A stretch of DNA of 64,000 bases from NCBI RefSeq assembly GCF_958298935.1, contig NC_084923.1, positions 25,086,501 to 25,150,500 on the forward strand. Reading direction: 5' to 3'. Shown here in pieces: positions 11,821 through 23,626 of this stretch. The notes below the pieces were generated by a model. That model did not search any database, was not told where the DNA came from, and was given only the letters and a program-made list of their open reading frames with translations. The translations under genes were made by a program, and so were the position numbers. Position 1 is the stretch's first letter; each line of letters opens with the position of its first letter. This stretch comes from Phragmites australis (taxonomy: Eukaryota > Streptophyta > Magnoliopsida > Poales > Poaceae).

Positions 11821-12836
11821 CTTTGCTCCAACTTCTCAAGGTTACCAAACAAACGTGCATCACGTAGAGCATCAAAAATAGCACGCAAATGATCGAGATG
11901 TTCCTCTAGTGATTTGCTATATATCAAAATATCATCAAAATATACCACCACAAATCTGCCAATGAAAGCGCGTAAAACTTCGTTCATTAATCTCATGAAG
12001 GTGCTGGGTGCATTAGTGAGACCAAAAGGCATGACCAACCACTCATATAGATCAAACTTAGTTTTAAACGCTGTTTTCCATTCATCTCCTAGCTTCATGC
12101 AAATCTGGTGGTAACCACTACGCAAATCAATTTTTGTGAACACAATTGAGCCACTTAATTCATCTAGCATATCATCTAGCCTAGGAATAGGATGACGATA
12201 TCTGATGGTAATGTTATTAATCGCTCGGCAGTCTACACACATGCGCCAAGATCCATCTTTCTTAGGAACCAAAAGCACATGAACAACGCAGGGGCTAAGA
12301 GACTCACACACATAACCTTTGTCGAGCAATTCTTGCACTTGGCGCTGAATCTCTTTAGTCTCTTCCGGGTTGGTCCTGTATGGCGCACGGTTGGACAGGG
12401 AGGCCCCGGGGATGAGGTCAATCTGGTGCTCAATCCCACGAATTGGTGGCAGCCCCGATGGCACCTCCTTTGGAAAAATGTCCTCATACTCCTGCAAAAG
12501 TTTAGTGACAGCAGGAGGCAAGGAAGAAGGTATCTCCTCAAGTGAAAACAAAGTTTGTTTGCAAATTAAGGCATAGCAAACAGCAGTGGTAGCATTGATC
12601 TCTTCCAAATCAGATTTGGTAGCAATGAAACATGACCCTTTCAGCTTAATCTCATTTTTAGTATCATGAACAGATTTGGCATTTTTCGTTTTATGCTTCT
12701 CAAGTTCATTTGCCACAATCTGATTTTCACTCTTAGCATGCTTTTGATTCTCCAATTTACTAGCTCTAGTAAGTTCATCTTTTAAAATTGCTTCAGGAGA
12801 CATTGGATGCAAAACAAATTTCTTGCCATTGTGCAT
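11808..12836 (-). pseudogene. Reverse transcriptase of CRM-like pol, RNase H missing
   Basis: The frame carries the gypsy reverse transcriptase blocks in order: VPKKDGSWRMCVDCRAIN, FTKIDLRSGYHQI, FKTKFDLYEWLVMPFGLTNAP, and the catalytic VVYFDDILIYS (the YFDD box). It breaks off at [16 protein letters not shown]. Related elements here have NLEKC followed by the connection and RNase H domains, several hundred residues that are absent. The N-terminal part after protease (HNGKKFVLHPMSPEAIL) lies directly after the gag frame and is separated from it by only one in-frame TAA. Confidence 0.88.
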
Positions 12837-12845
12837 AAAAGAGTA

Positions 12846-14630
12846 TTAATTAGCTTTACCATGGTGCAAAGAATCAATATCAAACTGCCATGGTCTATCT
12901 AACAACATAGAGCATGCTTGCATGGGCACAATATCGCAATCAATAGAATCATGATAAGAACCAATGGCAAAATTAATTCTCACCAACCGTGTTACCTTCA
13001 CCTTACCGCTACTGTTCAACCATTGAATGTAGTAAGGTTGCGGGTGTGGCCAGGTGCTCAATGCAAGCTTTTCCACCATTTCAGCACTTGCCAAGTTGTT
13101 GCAGCTCCCTCCATCAATGATCACTCGGCAAGAGCGCTCTTTGATCACACACTTGGTTTGGAACAAAGTGTGGCGCTGATTTTGTTCAGCCTTCTCCATT
13201 TGTGTGCTCAACACTCGCTGCACCACGAGGCTCTCATAGTGCTCAGCATGTTCTGTTCCAATGTGCTCCTCATCTTGGTTGTGCTCCCCATCTCCCCCTG
13301 CATTGTTAGCTGCAAGCAAAGCATATGTTTCTTCATCTAAATCACTAGCAGAGGAGTACCCACCATCTGGACGCACAACTAGCACACGTGCGCTTGGGCA
13401 ATCCTTGCGAATATGGCCGTAACCCTTGCAACGGAGGCATTGAATGTCTCTAGTTCGCCCCGAAGAGGCAATTGAGGACGAACTCTTGGTTGGTGCAGCA
13501 GCTGCCCCCTTTGTTGTTTCAGGAGGGCAAGGTGAGGAATTTGTCGTCGAAGGGCGTGGCTTGCTGCTTGAAGAAGGTGGTGCAGTGGCTTGGTTCAGTT
13601 GACCAGCGGGGTTGGATGGTATCCGAGAGGTAGCACTACCTGTAGAAATGTTAGTTCTTGTGCTAGCTCTCCATCCCTGTACTTCCCTTTCAGCCTTACA
13701 AGCAAGATGAAACAAACGAGTGATCGAATTGTATTCTTTGTAAGCCAAAATATCCTGAATTTCCCGGTTCAGCCTGCCCATGAACCTAGCCATAGCTGCA
13801 TCCTCATTTTCTACCAAACCACACCGAAGCATCCCTGTTTGCAGCTCTTGATAATATTCTTCTACAGATTTGTTTCCCTGTCTCAAAAGCTGTAGCTTAT
13901 GCAGAAGATCTCGTGCATGATAAGAGGGAACAAATCTAGCTCGCATGATTCTTTTCATAGCTTCCCAAGTTTGTGGAGTGTTGTTTTGGTGGCTGCGAAT
14001 GTATTCACTCCACCAAATAGAAGCAAAATCAGTAAACTCACTAGTAGCAGCCCTAACACGTTTGTTTTCAGGAAAATCATGACATGCAAATTTTTGATCA
14101 ACCGCTAGTTCCCAAGTAAGATATGCATTAGGGTCATATTTTCCATCAAAGGAGGGCATGCTAAACTTGATCTTCCCCAAAGGGTCATCATTATCACGTA
14201 CCTCTCGTCGTGGTTGACGAGCACGTGTACCATGTCGATGGCGGCGCTGTTGGTGGCGTTGTTGATCATTTACCTCACCATCATGCTCGGTGTCCGCTGA
14301 ATATTCCTCCTCATCATGTCCAGCTACACTGCTATCGGTGTTGTTGTTGTTGCGCCGTCCTGAACCATCATGGCCTTTCCGGTCCATCCTATCCAACCGC
14401 TCCAAAATACCTACAAGGGAGGTGTTAAGAGCCCCAAGAGTGCCTTCCAATGCTGTCAGTCTGGTGTTGGTGTTGATCTGCGTGGCCTCCAATTGACCTA
14501 GGCGTTCATTGGTGACACGAACATCCTCATCAAGGTGTTCAGCATGGAGCCTCACTTTGCGCTCAAAGTGCTGCAGCAAGGCCTTCGATCGTGATGACTG
14601 TGGCGGGGTCCTTTCGTCTTCTCCTGGCAT
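12846..14630 (-). CDS. gag: Gag and protease of CRM-like gypsy element
   Basis: A 594-codon frame, taking the ATG at 14630 (MPGEDERTPPQ) over an upstream in-frame start. It shows a charged coiled-coil-like N-terminus, a retrotransposon gag domain (residues about 160-320, with the EEYYQELQTGMLRCG block), an S/P-rich linker, and a CCHC zinc knuckle CLRCKGYGHIRKDC at about residues 398-411 for RNA binding. Near the end is the aspartic protease-like VIIDGGSCNNLAS. The role is capsid formation and polyprotein processing. A TAA at 12846-12848 ends the frame where pol continues in the same phase. That stop may be a mutation, or it could separate gag from pol; the former seems likelier. The gag frame itself is intact. 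Confidence 0.82.
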   Translation of the reverse strand: MPGEDERTPPQSSRSKALLQHFERKVRLHAEHLDEDVRVTNERLGQLEATQINTNTRLTALEGTLGALNTSLVGILERLDRMDRKGHDGSGRRNNNNTDSSVAGHDEEEYSADTEHDGEVNDQQRHQQRRHRHGTRARQPRREVRDNDDPLGKIKFSMPSFDGKYDPNAYLTWELAVDQKFACHDFPENKRVRAATSEFTDFASIWWSEYIRSHQNNTPQTWEAMKRIMRARFVPSYHARDLLHKLQLLRQGNKSVEEYYQELQTGMLRCGLVENEDAAMARFMGRLNREIQDILAYKEYNSITRLFHLACKAEREVQGWRASTRTNISTGSATSRIPSNPAGQLNQATAPPSSSSKPRPSTTNSSPCPPETTKGAAAAPTKSSSSIASSGRTRDIQCLRCKGYGHIRKDCPSARVLVVRPDGGYSSASDLDEETYALLAANNAGGDGEHNQDEEHIGTEHAEHYESLVVQRVLSTQMEKAEQNQRHTLFQTKCVIKERSCRVIIDGGSCNNLASAEMVEKLALSTWPHPQPYYIQWLNSSGKVKVTRLVRINFAIGSYHDSIDCDIVPMQACSMLLDRPWQFDIDSLHHGKAN

Positions 14631-15649
14631 GGTTAGTGTGCAGCAAGCAAATTCACAATAATAGAAGCCTATCTCAACTAACAACACTAGGTGGCATCAA
14701 TCCATCTATCTCTCAAACTTGTCCAACCAAGCTCTTACATGTTCTTACCATGCTATGCAGATGGTGTTGGAGACGGCAAGAACAACAACAATGGTGGCAA
14801 CAAACAGAGTCCTGTGACGTCGTAGTCGGATTTGTGGAGCTATAGGAGTGCTGAAAGTATTGAACAAGGTACAACTAGAACCACATTAGTCAATGCAAGT
14901 TGAATAGGTGTTCAAAGATAGTACTGTGCTGGCCCTAGGCTAACCCGTGCTAGAGACGCGAGCCTAGACACAAATGTTGTCACCGGATAGCAGCAAACAA
15001 TGGAGATGATGAGAGTAAACAGCATTAACTTAACCCTTCTTCTTTTTTTTTTCCTCCTTTTCCTTTCTTTTTCTTTTCTATTTTCTGTTGTCTTTTTTTT
15101 TGACAAGTAGCACAAACTGAACTTTTGCAATATAATTATAACAAGATTGCAGCAAGTAGCATAGACTTTCTTTTACTAGGCACAAGGATTGCAGCAAGTA
15201 GCACAGATATGCAAATTGCACTCTCTCGTTCCCAAAACTGAATGTACTCAGATTTTCACAAAAAGAAGAGATGCATAAGGGAGTCTTTGTGCAGGTGTGG
15301 ATGATGGTGATGGTGGTGAGGGTTGCAGCGAAAAGGTGGAGAGCAGCGCCAAATTCGGTGGTGGTGGTGGTAGTAGTTTTGGTGGAGATTGCAGCGGCTA
15401 AACTGGGGGAAAGGCAGCAGCGGCTCGTTTGGTGACCAAAACATGATAAGAACTCGAAACTCTAAAGGATTAAAACCTAAGAACCAGCACTTGACACCAC
15501 GATGTAAACCACAAACTCAACAAGCAAAGAACTAAGCAGAAATAGCAAGGCTCAAACTTGTTTTTGGGGATTTCGGTTCTATACTATTTTTGGGATTTCT
15601 GGATTGTAGGTAAAACAAAGAATGGGTAGAATCTCTCACCGAAAAACCT

Positions 15650-15663
15650 TGCTCTGATACCAC
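15650..15663 (-). other. Primer-binding site, initiator tRNA-Met type
   Basis: On the minus strand TGGTATCAGAGC follows the 5' LTR end by two bases. This is the standard plant primer site complementary to the 3' end of initiator methionine tRNA. It fixes the orientation and the LTR edge. Confidence 0.9.
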
Positions 15664-15664
15664 A

Positions 15665-16518
15665 TAATGGAACCCACTAGGGTTTGTTCCTGATCCTTCG
15701 ATGAGAGTTGGGGATAACTTCGATTTGGGGTGGATTCGACGTTGGCTGTCTGACTACAACGACCACAAGGGGCTGCGCCTTAGCAACAGGTACACCGTCT
15801 CCGTTGGTGATGTTCTTGCCGTGCCAAGAACACCGCTGCTCCTGCTAGCAATCGAGAACAAGCAAGAACAAGATGAACAAGCAAATAACTCACGGAATGA
15901 AATCCAAAGGATTGATCTGAATCACAAGTTGGGATCTTGAATCAAGCAAATCGGGTGGTCTGATCGACACACGCGTTTACAAGGAAGTAGCGGTAGCTAA
16001 CTTGCATCTAAACAAAACTCAACCTTGCTCCTGGTGGCTGGAGGTTCTATTTATAGGTAGAAGGCAGCCAGGAGGTGTGGGGTGAAGAAACCCTAACACA
16101 AGATGGGCCCCTAGTGGGCTGAACTAGATACAAGGACCTTAACCCAAGACTAGAGGTCTAAACGTCTTCTGGTCGATTCTGAGCAGCTCCGGTGGAGTTT
16201 TGCAATGAGGTTGGATCCATTTGAAAGTAGACTTCAAGATCTTTCCAACAAGTACTCATGGGCCTCAAACAACCTTCGGAGTCAAAAAATATGGGCCAAG
16301 CAATTTGGGCCAGCCTGGCTGTCCGAACCTGATGTCCGAACCTGATGTGCAAACTTCTGCAGCTTGAAGATCTTGATGTCTGAAGTGGACGTCCACACTT
16401 GAGTCATCTGGTTCTTCTCCCATGTTCCTGATAATTGAGTCGTCGTACCCGAGCTCTTGTCATTGGTCCTTGTTGTGCAGTAGGTGTAGTTGTATCGTTG
16501 GAAGAGATGTCCTCATCA
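15665..16518 (-). repeat. 5' LTR of the CRM-like element
   Basis: 854 bp, the partner of 9594..10447. It contains the TATA box CTATAAATAG (minus strand, 16047-16056), expected to drive the element's genomic transcript. The outer flank is AGTAT at 16519-16523. Confidence 0.92.
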
Positions 16519-16523
16519 AGTAT

Positions 16524-17270
16524 ATAACCTCTGTAGAGTATAAAACTGGTTAATCAGCCATACTTACGGTCATAAATGACAAGGAAAATCGCGCATGATT
16601 AGAACTTGATGATATGATTTGTTTGATCAATCATGGTGGTGAGAACTGTGATTAAGGTGTTGGGTTTGGTAAATCTTGATGGTGATAACTATGGTTGAGG
16701 TGTTGTAATGTTGGTTAAGTCAAGATGGTTGGAATCTTGAGGTGTTTATTTATTTACTATTATTTACTTACTTTCCAATCGTTTTAAAGAAAATTTTATT
16801 TTATGAAAAAGTGTCATAATTGTCATATTATTGTTCAAGCCTTCATATATATATTATTTCCTCACAACTTGCTAAGTATGATGTGTGCTCACACTTGCTA
16901 TCACCAAACAAACTCAGTCGGAGAAGACATTGAAGAGTTCATGGAAGATGGATCGTCCTAAGGTTTTTTCTATGTCTATTTGCTCGTGGAGTCATCTTGA
17001 AGGATAAAGTCTACATAGTTCCACTACAGTTTTATTTGGATCTTGCCCTGTGAAGGTCACTTTTGTTAGATGATTAAATACAATTAAGTTGGATATTGTG
17101 ATGATTATCATCTATGAAGTATATGTTGGGATTTATTCCTAGTCTCAACACATGGATGAGACCGATCAGTTTCTTGGATTGATCTTGACAATTATCATGT
17201 CTAAGATCAGGCCAAGTATCTTTAATATATAGTCTCTTTCAATTTATCACCTACAAACTTGGTGCTTCCA
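16524..17270. mobile_element. Degenerate LTR-retroelement-like sequence, right part
   Basis: The continuation of the sequence that ends at 9588, split by the CRM-like insertion. It is non-coding and AT-rich. The right limit is approximate. The text from 17.27 to 18.52 kb is also non-coding, and nothing was recognised in it. Confidence 0.3.
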
Positions 17271-18694
17271 CGACAATACATGTCACGTATGAAACTCACC
17301 ACCCCATACTATCGGCAATTATGGGAGACCTAATCACCATGATTATAGTATACCTTAAATATCACAAGAGGTCAACTAAATAAATCTAATCACCATGATC
17401 ACTTCTAGAAGTAAAATTGTCTAACTCGAAACTAAATGATTGATTAAGCAAAATTGCAAGTGGTCACCTATTAGAGATACAAGATCGCTAACAATACTTG
17501 AGAAAAACAATTAATATTCATAAAGTGAATTTGATATATTATCATTTACATATCATGACGGTGGTCAAATTGTGGCTCTTGAATTTTGGCATAATTAGAC
17601 ATAGACTAATTAGAACCCAACTAAAGTGTCTCAATTATAGCACTAATTAGCCAATCCACTAGCCTAAACTAGACAACTACACTACATTGATTTAATTTGG
17701 TGGCTCTCAACTCAAGGATCTGATCAAGGATCAATGTTCTATAATTTGGGGCACCTTTGGGTCGTATATATAGTTTGGACAGTTTTGGGGTTGTGATCCC
17801 ACAAATCCTTCACAAAGTCAATTGTGGAAGTGGAGTAGAACCCGAAATCTAGCCAAAATTAAGTTGGTCCATATTTTTGTATGTTATGCATGAATGTAAT
17901 TTTCATGGCCCGCATGTCATGCTTAAAATTGCAGGTATGAGCTATCATGTTATTGTATAGTAGTACACGTGTCGATTTGTGATGCTTGATATGCTCATGT
18001 AAATTCATTACTTGCTATTAGATATAATAGCTTAGTACATGACTATGAAGACTTCAAGCATGATGGCAAGGAGGATAGGAAGTGTGGTGATAAAGATCAC
18101 CATCTGAAAGGGTCATACTATCTCACAATTAACGTGACTATCTGTGATGCTTATTTATATTCTTGTTATTCTATTATTTTATATTGTTATATGTGGTGGA
18201 TATGATTGTCATGATAGAATAGTTTCTCTCAGAAAAATTAAGAGTAGTTGATGTTCTTCTCATAGTTGCGCTTATTAAAATTTTGATCATTGTGTGGTAA
18301 GTCTACCAAAGTAGAGTGCCATCAACTATCTTAATTAAATTGGGTGGATGTCAGAAATTCACATGCATAGTATTAGTTTACTTAACAAATCTATCGAAAC
18401 GGTTTTGATGCTTTGGGGCATGGTGTTGGCTGCTGGGGCATTGGATTCCACCCAACAAACAAGAGTCACATATGGATATGGCTAGCAAATTGTTGCTTAC
18501 CTACGTCACTAGGTTTCTAGCAGCGATGCCAGAGCTCACTAGAACTTAGAGGAGTATGGATCCTGACCAATTGTATGCCATTAGAGGGAAAATGTTGCAA
18601 AACATATAGTGAGAATGTCTTTATTAAATTGTTTAATGAGAGATTCACATAAACATAGTGTTGAACGGTGCATGTTTATTTCCTGTTGTAGATT

Positions 18695-18895
18695 ATGACA
18701 GCCGCCGCTAATTCCAATTTCGATTTTAACTTGCAATCGATTCTTGAAAAAGAAAATCTTAGTGGAACAAACTTTATTAATTGGTATCATAATCTTAGAA
18801 TTATTCTCAGGGAAGAGAAAAACAAGTATGTTCTAGAGGTTCCCTATCCTGATGATCTAGTTGATAATGCCACTGCTCCTAACAGTAGAGCTTAG
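18695..18895 (+). pseudogene. Copia gag N-terminal fragment
   Basis: An open stretch of 66 codons from an ATG. It contains LNGTNF-like SGTNFINWYHNLRIILREE and YVLEVPYPDD, the hallmark start of plant copia gag (UBN2-type) proteins. A TAG ends the frame, but homology continues in the same region (KHCNDSFDVS-like) up to the solo LTR insertion. Confidence 0.75.
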
Positions 18896-19361
18896 GAGAA
18901 GCACTGTAATGACTCATTTGATGTTAGTTGTCTCATGAGAATGTGAATATTCATGATATGATTGTGGGACTTCGTGGCATGTTTGAGAATAAAGCTAGGA
19001 CTAAAAGGTTCAACACCTCAAAGTCATTTTTTGTGTTTAGGCTACTAGAAGGTAGTCCAATCAGTTCTCATGTAATCAAGTGATTGGTTACAATGAGAGC
19101 CTAGAAAATCTTGGTTGTCCCCTTAGCCTTGAGCTGGCTATGAAAGTGATTCTATAGTCTCTCCCTGCAAGCTTTGAGCTATTCATTATGAACTTTTATA
19201 TGAATAGAATGGAGAAAATCATGGCTTAATTGTATAGGATGCTTAAAATAATGAATGAGAGCATTTAAAAGAGTGTCAATCATGTGATGATGGTTCATAA
19301 GAATAGTAAGAAGAGAAAGCGTAAGGCCAAGACTAAGGCAGATGAGATCTCAATCTCAAAG

Positions 19362-20859
19362 TGTTGGTAATATGCCCTAGAGGCAATCATAGAGATAATT
19401 GTATCACGTCTATAGTTATGTACTTTTGAATAATAGATTATTTGTTTCCTTGGATAATTATCGTTTACATTGATTAGTAAGTATGTGGCTTGTTTGTGAA
19501 GCTCTTCGTTTTATTGTGATATAATTCTAAAATGATCCCTAGTCTTATATCATTATGTGGGGCAATAATGATTCACATACTAGCACATGTATTGATTGAT
19601 GATCATGTTTTATAGATCATAGATATAGAGATATCAAATCAATAATGTAAACACATGTTAGAGAACACGGTGGTGGATAGATCCACCTTGAGATACTACT
19701 GGGATTGTTATATGATGTGCCATCAATTGTAATCTCAAATAGTGTATATGCAGGATCCTTAGACCTGAGATCGTCATTGATTCCCATAATGTGTAATGTA
19801 ACACTTAGAGGCTATCAAACACTACTCTGTGACTAGGTAGTCATAAAGGTAGCTTTCGGGTTTGCTATAAAATATTTCGTGTGGTGTGAGCAATCAAGAT
19901 AAAATTTACCCCACCTTTATAACATGAGAGATATCTTTGGGCCCCTCAATGTGGTTGAATTTTAAAGTGCATGGCTATGCTAATGTGATTAAAGAGTTTA
20001 TCACGAGTTGAGTAATCCGCTACAAGATTGAGTGAATGGTCAAGCTATCACCAGGATGGCACATGTCTTACCTTGAGCTTGACCGGTATCGTGAGGCAAA
20101 GAGATTGGTGCATGTGTATATTAAGGTTCAGCCGATATGATCTTTATGTATATTCAGGAGTCAATAAGCCCTGCTAGGGACCGTTGTTGATTTTGGTTCA
20201 AAAAGGGTTTTCAAGTCATAGTTATGTATACATGATCCTAACGGGTCACATAATTAATGGGTTAGAACAGGACACACAGATTTGATCCGTAAGAGGATTT
20301 AAATGGATTGTGATCAGTGATCGACTAGAATCCTAAAGGGATTCCAACGTGGGAGCCCATAGTAGGATCTATATAAAGAGAGGCGTGGGGAGGGGTGTGT
20401 ACAGTTGAGCCACTCAAAAATCCTAGCCGCACCCTCTCCACTTGACCTCTCGAAATCCTAGTTGTACGTGAGATGCTAGCACACCGACATTCAACGTTTG
20501 ACCCCATGACATATGGATACCATAGAGGTGCTACAGCTATTGTGGCGCTGGTCGGCTTGACATCGCTCCTAACATGGCAATCATGAGTATCCTGACTAGG
20601 TAGTCGGAACGCTCACATCAAGGAAGCCATACCCAGAAGTGATCCCGACTAGGAGGTCGATCATCTTTGACAACCATTCTGAGTTTGACTGCTTCCTCTG
20701 CATCGACGCGCATGCCGCTGGACTGGTCTTCTCATACTCTTCTTCCATTACACTATGCATCTAATTGTAATGATCCATGATCCCCTACTCGTATGGTTTC
20801 ATGGTTGAATGCAGTAGAAAATTTGTTTTGCGCTAGCGAAGCCTACCCGTTCCCCAACA
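19362..20859 (+). repeat. Solo LTR (Angela-like copia) inside copia gag
   Basis: A 1498-bp sequence beginning TGTTGGTAATATGCCCTAGA and ending CCCCAACA, so the ends are TGTTGG/CCAACA inverted. It is flanked by a perfect 5-bp duplication CAAAG (19357-19361 and 20860-20864). A TATA-like CTATATAAAGAG lies near 20369, which sets the plus orientation. The start matches the Angela/BARE style of copia LTR known from Triticeae. No internal domain is present, so the copy arose by LTR-LTR recombination. It splits the gag gene of the surrounding element. Confidence 0.9.
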
Positions 20860-21590
20860 CAAAGACCAAGCGTATTGGAAAGTCCAAGGCTGACCCTATT
20901 GCTGATGATGCATGTCAACGCTGCCATAAGCCTGGTCATTGATGGAGGAACTGCAAGATGTACTTTGAAGATTCCAATTCAGATATAAATGTTACAGACA
21001 TTAATCTTGCTACTCGTCCTAATGATTCATGGGTATTTGATACCGGAGTGATGATTCATACATGCAAATCATTATAGGGACTAAGAAGGACTATAAGCTT
21101 TGCAAGATATGAGGTGGATATTCATATCAGCAATGGAGCAAAGGTTGATGTGGTGGTTGTTGGCACTTACCCCTTGCCATTACCCTCAAGATCAGTTTTG
21201 GAATTAAATAATCGTTATTGTTTCCCTACCTTAGGAAAACATTATTTCTTATTCATATTTGGAAGTAGATGGTGGTTTTCAAGTCATAATAAGGAACAAG
21301 TGTTGTTCAATTTATTTAAATGATATGCTCTATGGTCGTTGTCCATTAGTGAATGGATTGTACATTCTTGATCTTGAGGATGAGCCAATCTATAACACTA
21401 GTGCGAAGAGGCTTCGGCGTAATGATATGAATCCCACTTTTATTTGGCATTGTCGGTTGGGTCATATAAATAAGAAGCGTATAGAATCTCCATAAAGGCG
21501 GTCTTCTAGATTCATTTTATTTTGAATCATTTGACATATGTGAATCTTATTTATTTGGCAAGATGACTAAAATATCTTTCACTGGTCATA

Positions 21591-21866
21591 GTGAGATGGT
21601 TAATGACTTGTTGGCTTGTACATATAGATGTATGTGGACTACTAAGCTCCATAGTCAGAGATGGTTTTCAATACTTTATTACTTTTAACGATCACTTTAC
21701 TAGATATTGTTACATCTACTTAATAAGACACGAGTCTGAATCATATGAAAAGTTCAAGAAATTTCATAATAAAGTACAAAATCAATTGAGTAAGACCATT
21801 ACATTTCTGCGATCATATCATGGAAGTGAATATTTGAGCCATGAGTTTAGTGATGATTTAAAGTGA
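21591..21866 (+). pseudogene. Copia integrase core fragment
   Basis: An open 91-codon stretch with LVHIDVCG (first catalytic aspartate), FQYFITFNDHFTRYCYIYL and a RSYHGSEYLS segment. In the last, the second aspartate of the family's R-S-D-x-G-x-E-Y motif is replaced by tyrosine (SYHGSEY). The frame then stops. It cannot be a working integrase. Confidence 0.75.
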
Positions 21867-22775
21867 TGTGAAATTTTTTCACAATTGACTCTGCCTAGAA
21901 CACCTTAATGGAGTGGGTATCCGAACAGAGGAATCGTACTTTGTTATACATGGTTTGGTCTATAATGAGCACATCTAATATTCCATTATCCTTTTTGGGA
22001 TACACTCTAGAAACTATTGCGTTCACATAAATATGGTTACATGTAAAGCCGTAGAGAAGATGACATATGAGATATGGATTGAGAAGTATCTTGGGTTGTC
22101 TTTTCTTAATATATGGGGTTACGAGGCTTATATAAAATGTTTAATGTCTAATAAGCTCATTCCTAAATTCGAATGTTTCTTTGTGTGGTATCTTAGGGAA
22201 ATCAAAGGATATTATTTCTGTAATCGAAAAGAAGGTAAAGTGTTTGTCGCATGGAATGGTATCTTTCTAGGGAATGAGTTTCTCTCAAAGGAAATTAGTG
22301 GAAGCACGTTGCAACTTGAAGAAAATTAGGAAACACCTAAGACTATTTTAGCCCCTACTGAACCGTAGTGGGATGTACAAGATGTTATAAAATGCATTGT
22401 GGAGGCATCAGCTCCATGTAGGTCTAAAAGATTATGTCATGCAAATGAAAGGTTCACGCTCCTAACCATGGAGCAGCACGATATATTATTGTTGGACAGT
22501 GATGAGCCCAAGAACAATACATAAGCTATGGTGGGACTAGATTCTGAGAAAGGGCTTAGAGCCATAGAATCCAAAATAGAACCAATGCATGATAACTAAG
22601 TTTGGAACTTGGTTGATCTAGCCGATGGTGTAAAAATTATTGAGTGTAAATGGGTTTTTAAGAAAAAGATAGACATGTATAGAAATGTTCACATCTCTTA
22701 AGCACGATTTGCGGAGAAAAGTTTCAAGCAAATTCAAAGTGTTATTATGATGAAATTTTTTTGCCCGTTGACTCA

Positions 22776-23400
22776 AGGCCACCGACGTCAACATCAAAGC
22801 AAGGCGAATGGAGTTCATCAACCATCTCAGGCATTGCCTCGTCACGCTAGGGAGCCGCATGGGAGGAGAACTCGTTCTTCAACATAGGGCTTCCTTGGGC
22901 TTCAACCATGGCCCCCACCTTGCAGCATGCGAAACTTTCCCCAATTAGTAGTTCGAGGACGAGCTGCAAGTGAAAGGGGGGGAGAGATTTCATGGGTCAA
23001 GATCTAGCCCATGGCCCAATAAGACTAACTGGACCAAAAGCCCACTCGTGGGTACTATTCATGACCATGAACAATACCGCGTGTGCTATACTGGCGGTCG
23101 GGTCCAAACTATTTCTTGGTGGTTAAGTAGATTAGGGTTTTTCATAACTTTCCAAAGTTAATGGATTACTTAGGGGCCAAGTTAGCATATCTATATAAAA
23201 AGAGGCAAATTATCAATAAATAGATAAGAAAAAATTAGAAGGAAACTCTTTCTTCTTGCCGTCCAGACATCTAGCGCCTAGCCGACCCTCACCTTCTCTC
23301 TCACGCCGCCACCTCCTTGCGCCCAAACCCTAGCCACCGCTCACCACAGCCTCCATCGGCCTCCCTGGTCGCCATCCCCCTCCTCTCCTCCCTCCAATAA
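22776..23400 (+). mobile_element. Gypsy 3' tail with LTR-like sequence
   Basis: A short protein-like tail ending FEDELQVK is followed by a purine tract (GTGAAAGGGGGGGAGAG, about 22970-22986), then TGGGTCAAGATC at 22993, which looks like an LTR start. A TATA box (CTATATAAAAAGAGG, about 23191-23205) and a CT-rich leader follow. The order pol tail, polypurine tract, LTR with TATA suggests the 3' end of a gypsy element. The LTR's right edge was not found, and the join to the copia remnant at about 22775 is abrupt. Confidence 0.45.
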
Positions 23401-23626
23401 ACAACCACCATTACACTTATCTTCATATGTTGGGAGTGGTTTAAAGCTTCAATCTTTGCTTCAAGTTGGGTCAAAGCATATTTAGGGGATGGATTGAAGA
23501 AGATGGGGGAGGGATAGGGCTATCACTAGAATTCCAAGCTTCTGTTCGACAAAATGCCTGCAAGCGATGTGCAATCAATAAAGTAGTGGTACAAAATTGT
23601 GATGTAATCGTGGCCGTGCTCAATTG

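Larger units (their letters stand above)
9594..16518 (-). mobile_element. Ty3/gypsy LTR retrotransposon, CRM-like, defective pol
   Basis: The whole element is 6925 bp, on the minus strand. It has two 854-bp LTRs, flanking 5-bp duplications AGTAT (9589-9593 and 16519-16523), a primer-binding site next to the 5' LTR and a polypurine tract next to the 3' LTR. Gene order on the minus strand is gag-protease, reverse transcriptase, integrase. The LTRs differ at roughly 17 positions by eye (about 2 percent), nearly all transitions, so insertion is fairly recent. The pol frame ends inside the 3' LTR and carries a PTFNIADLKPYLGEE...SRTTQLQEGEDDEDI tail, which I associate with the CRM chromovirus clade. 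The assignment is from memory. Defects are an in-frame TAA after gag, loss of the RNase H region, and a TAA in integrase. It cannot make a full polyprotein. Confidence 0.9.
18520..22775 (+). mobile_element. Decayed Ty1/copia element with nested solo LTR
   Basis: Copia protein blocks appear in order on the plus strand, in shifting frames with many stops. They are gag (from 18695), a CCHC knuckle QRCHKPGHWRRNCK near 20915-20960 (the H-W..C form intact), a protease block SWVFDTG near 21030, a GAG-pre-integrase block WHCRLGHINKKR near 21450, an integrase core (LVHIDVCG, FNDHFTRYCYIYLI, HGSEYLS) at 21610-21870, and the start of reverse transcriptase (VWNLVDLADGV, ECKWVFKKK, YYDEIF) at 22590-22770. 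It then stops abruptly against unrelated gypsy-like sequence. A weak primer-site-like GATGCCAGAGC lies at about 18527. No LTR pair was found. Confidence 0.8.

Noticed and set aside
13590..14496. Plus-strand ORFs across the CRM-like gag
   Set aside because: Antisense shadows of the intact gag frame.
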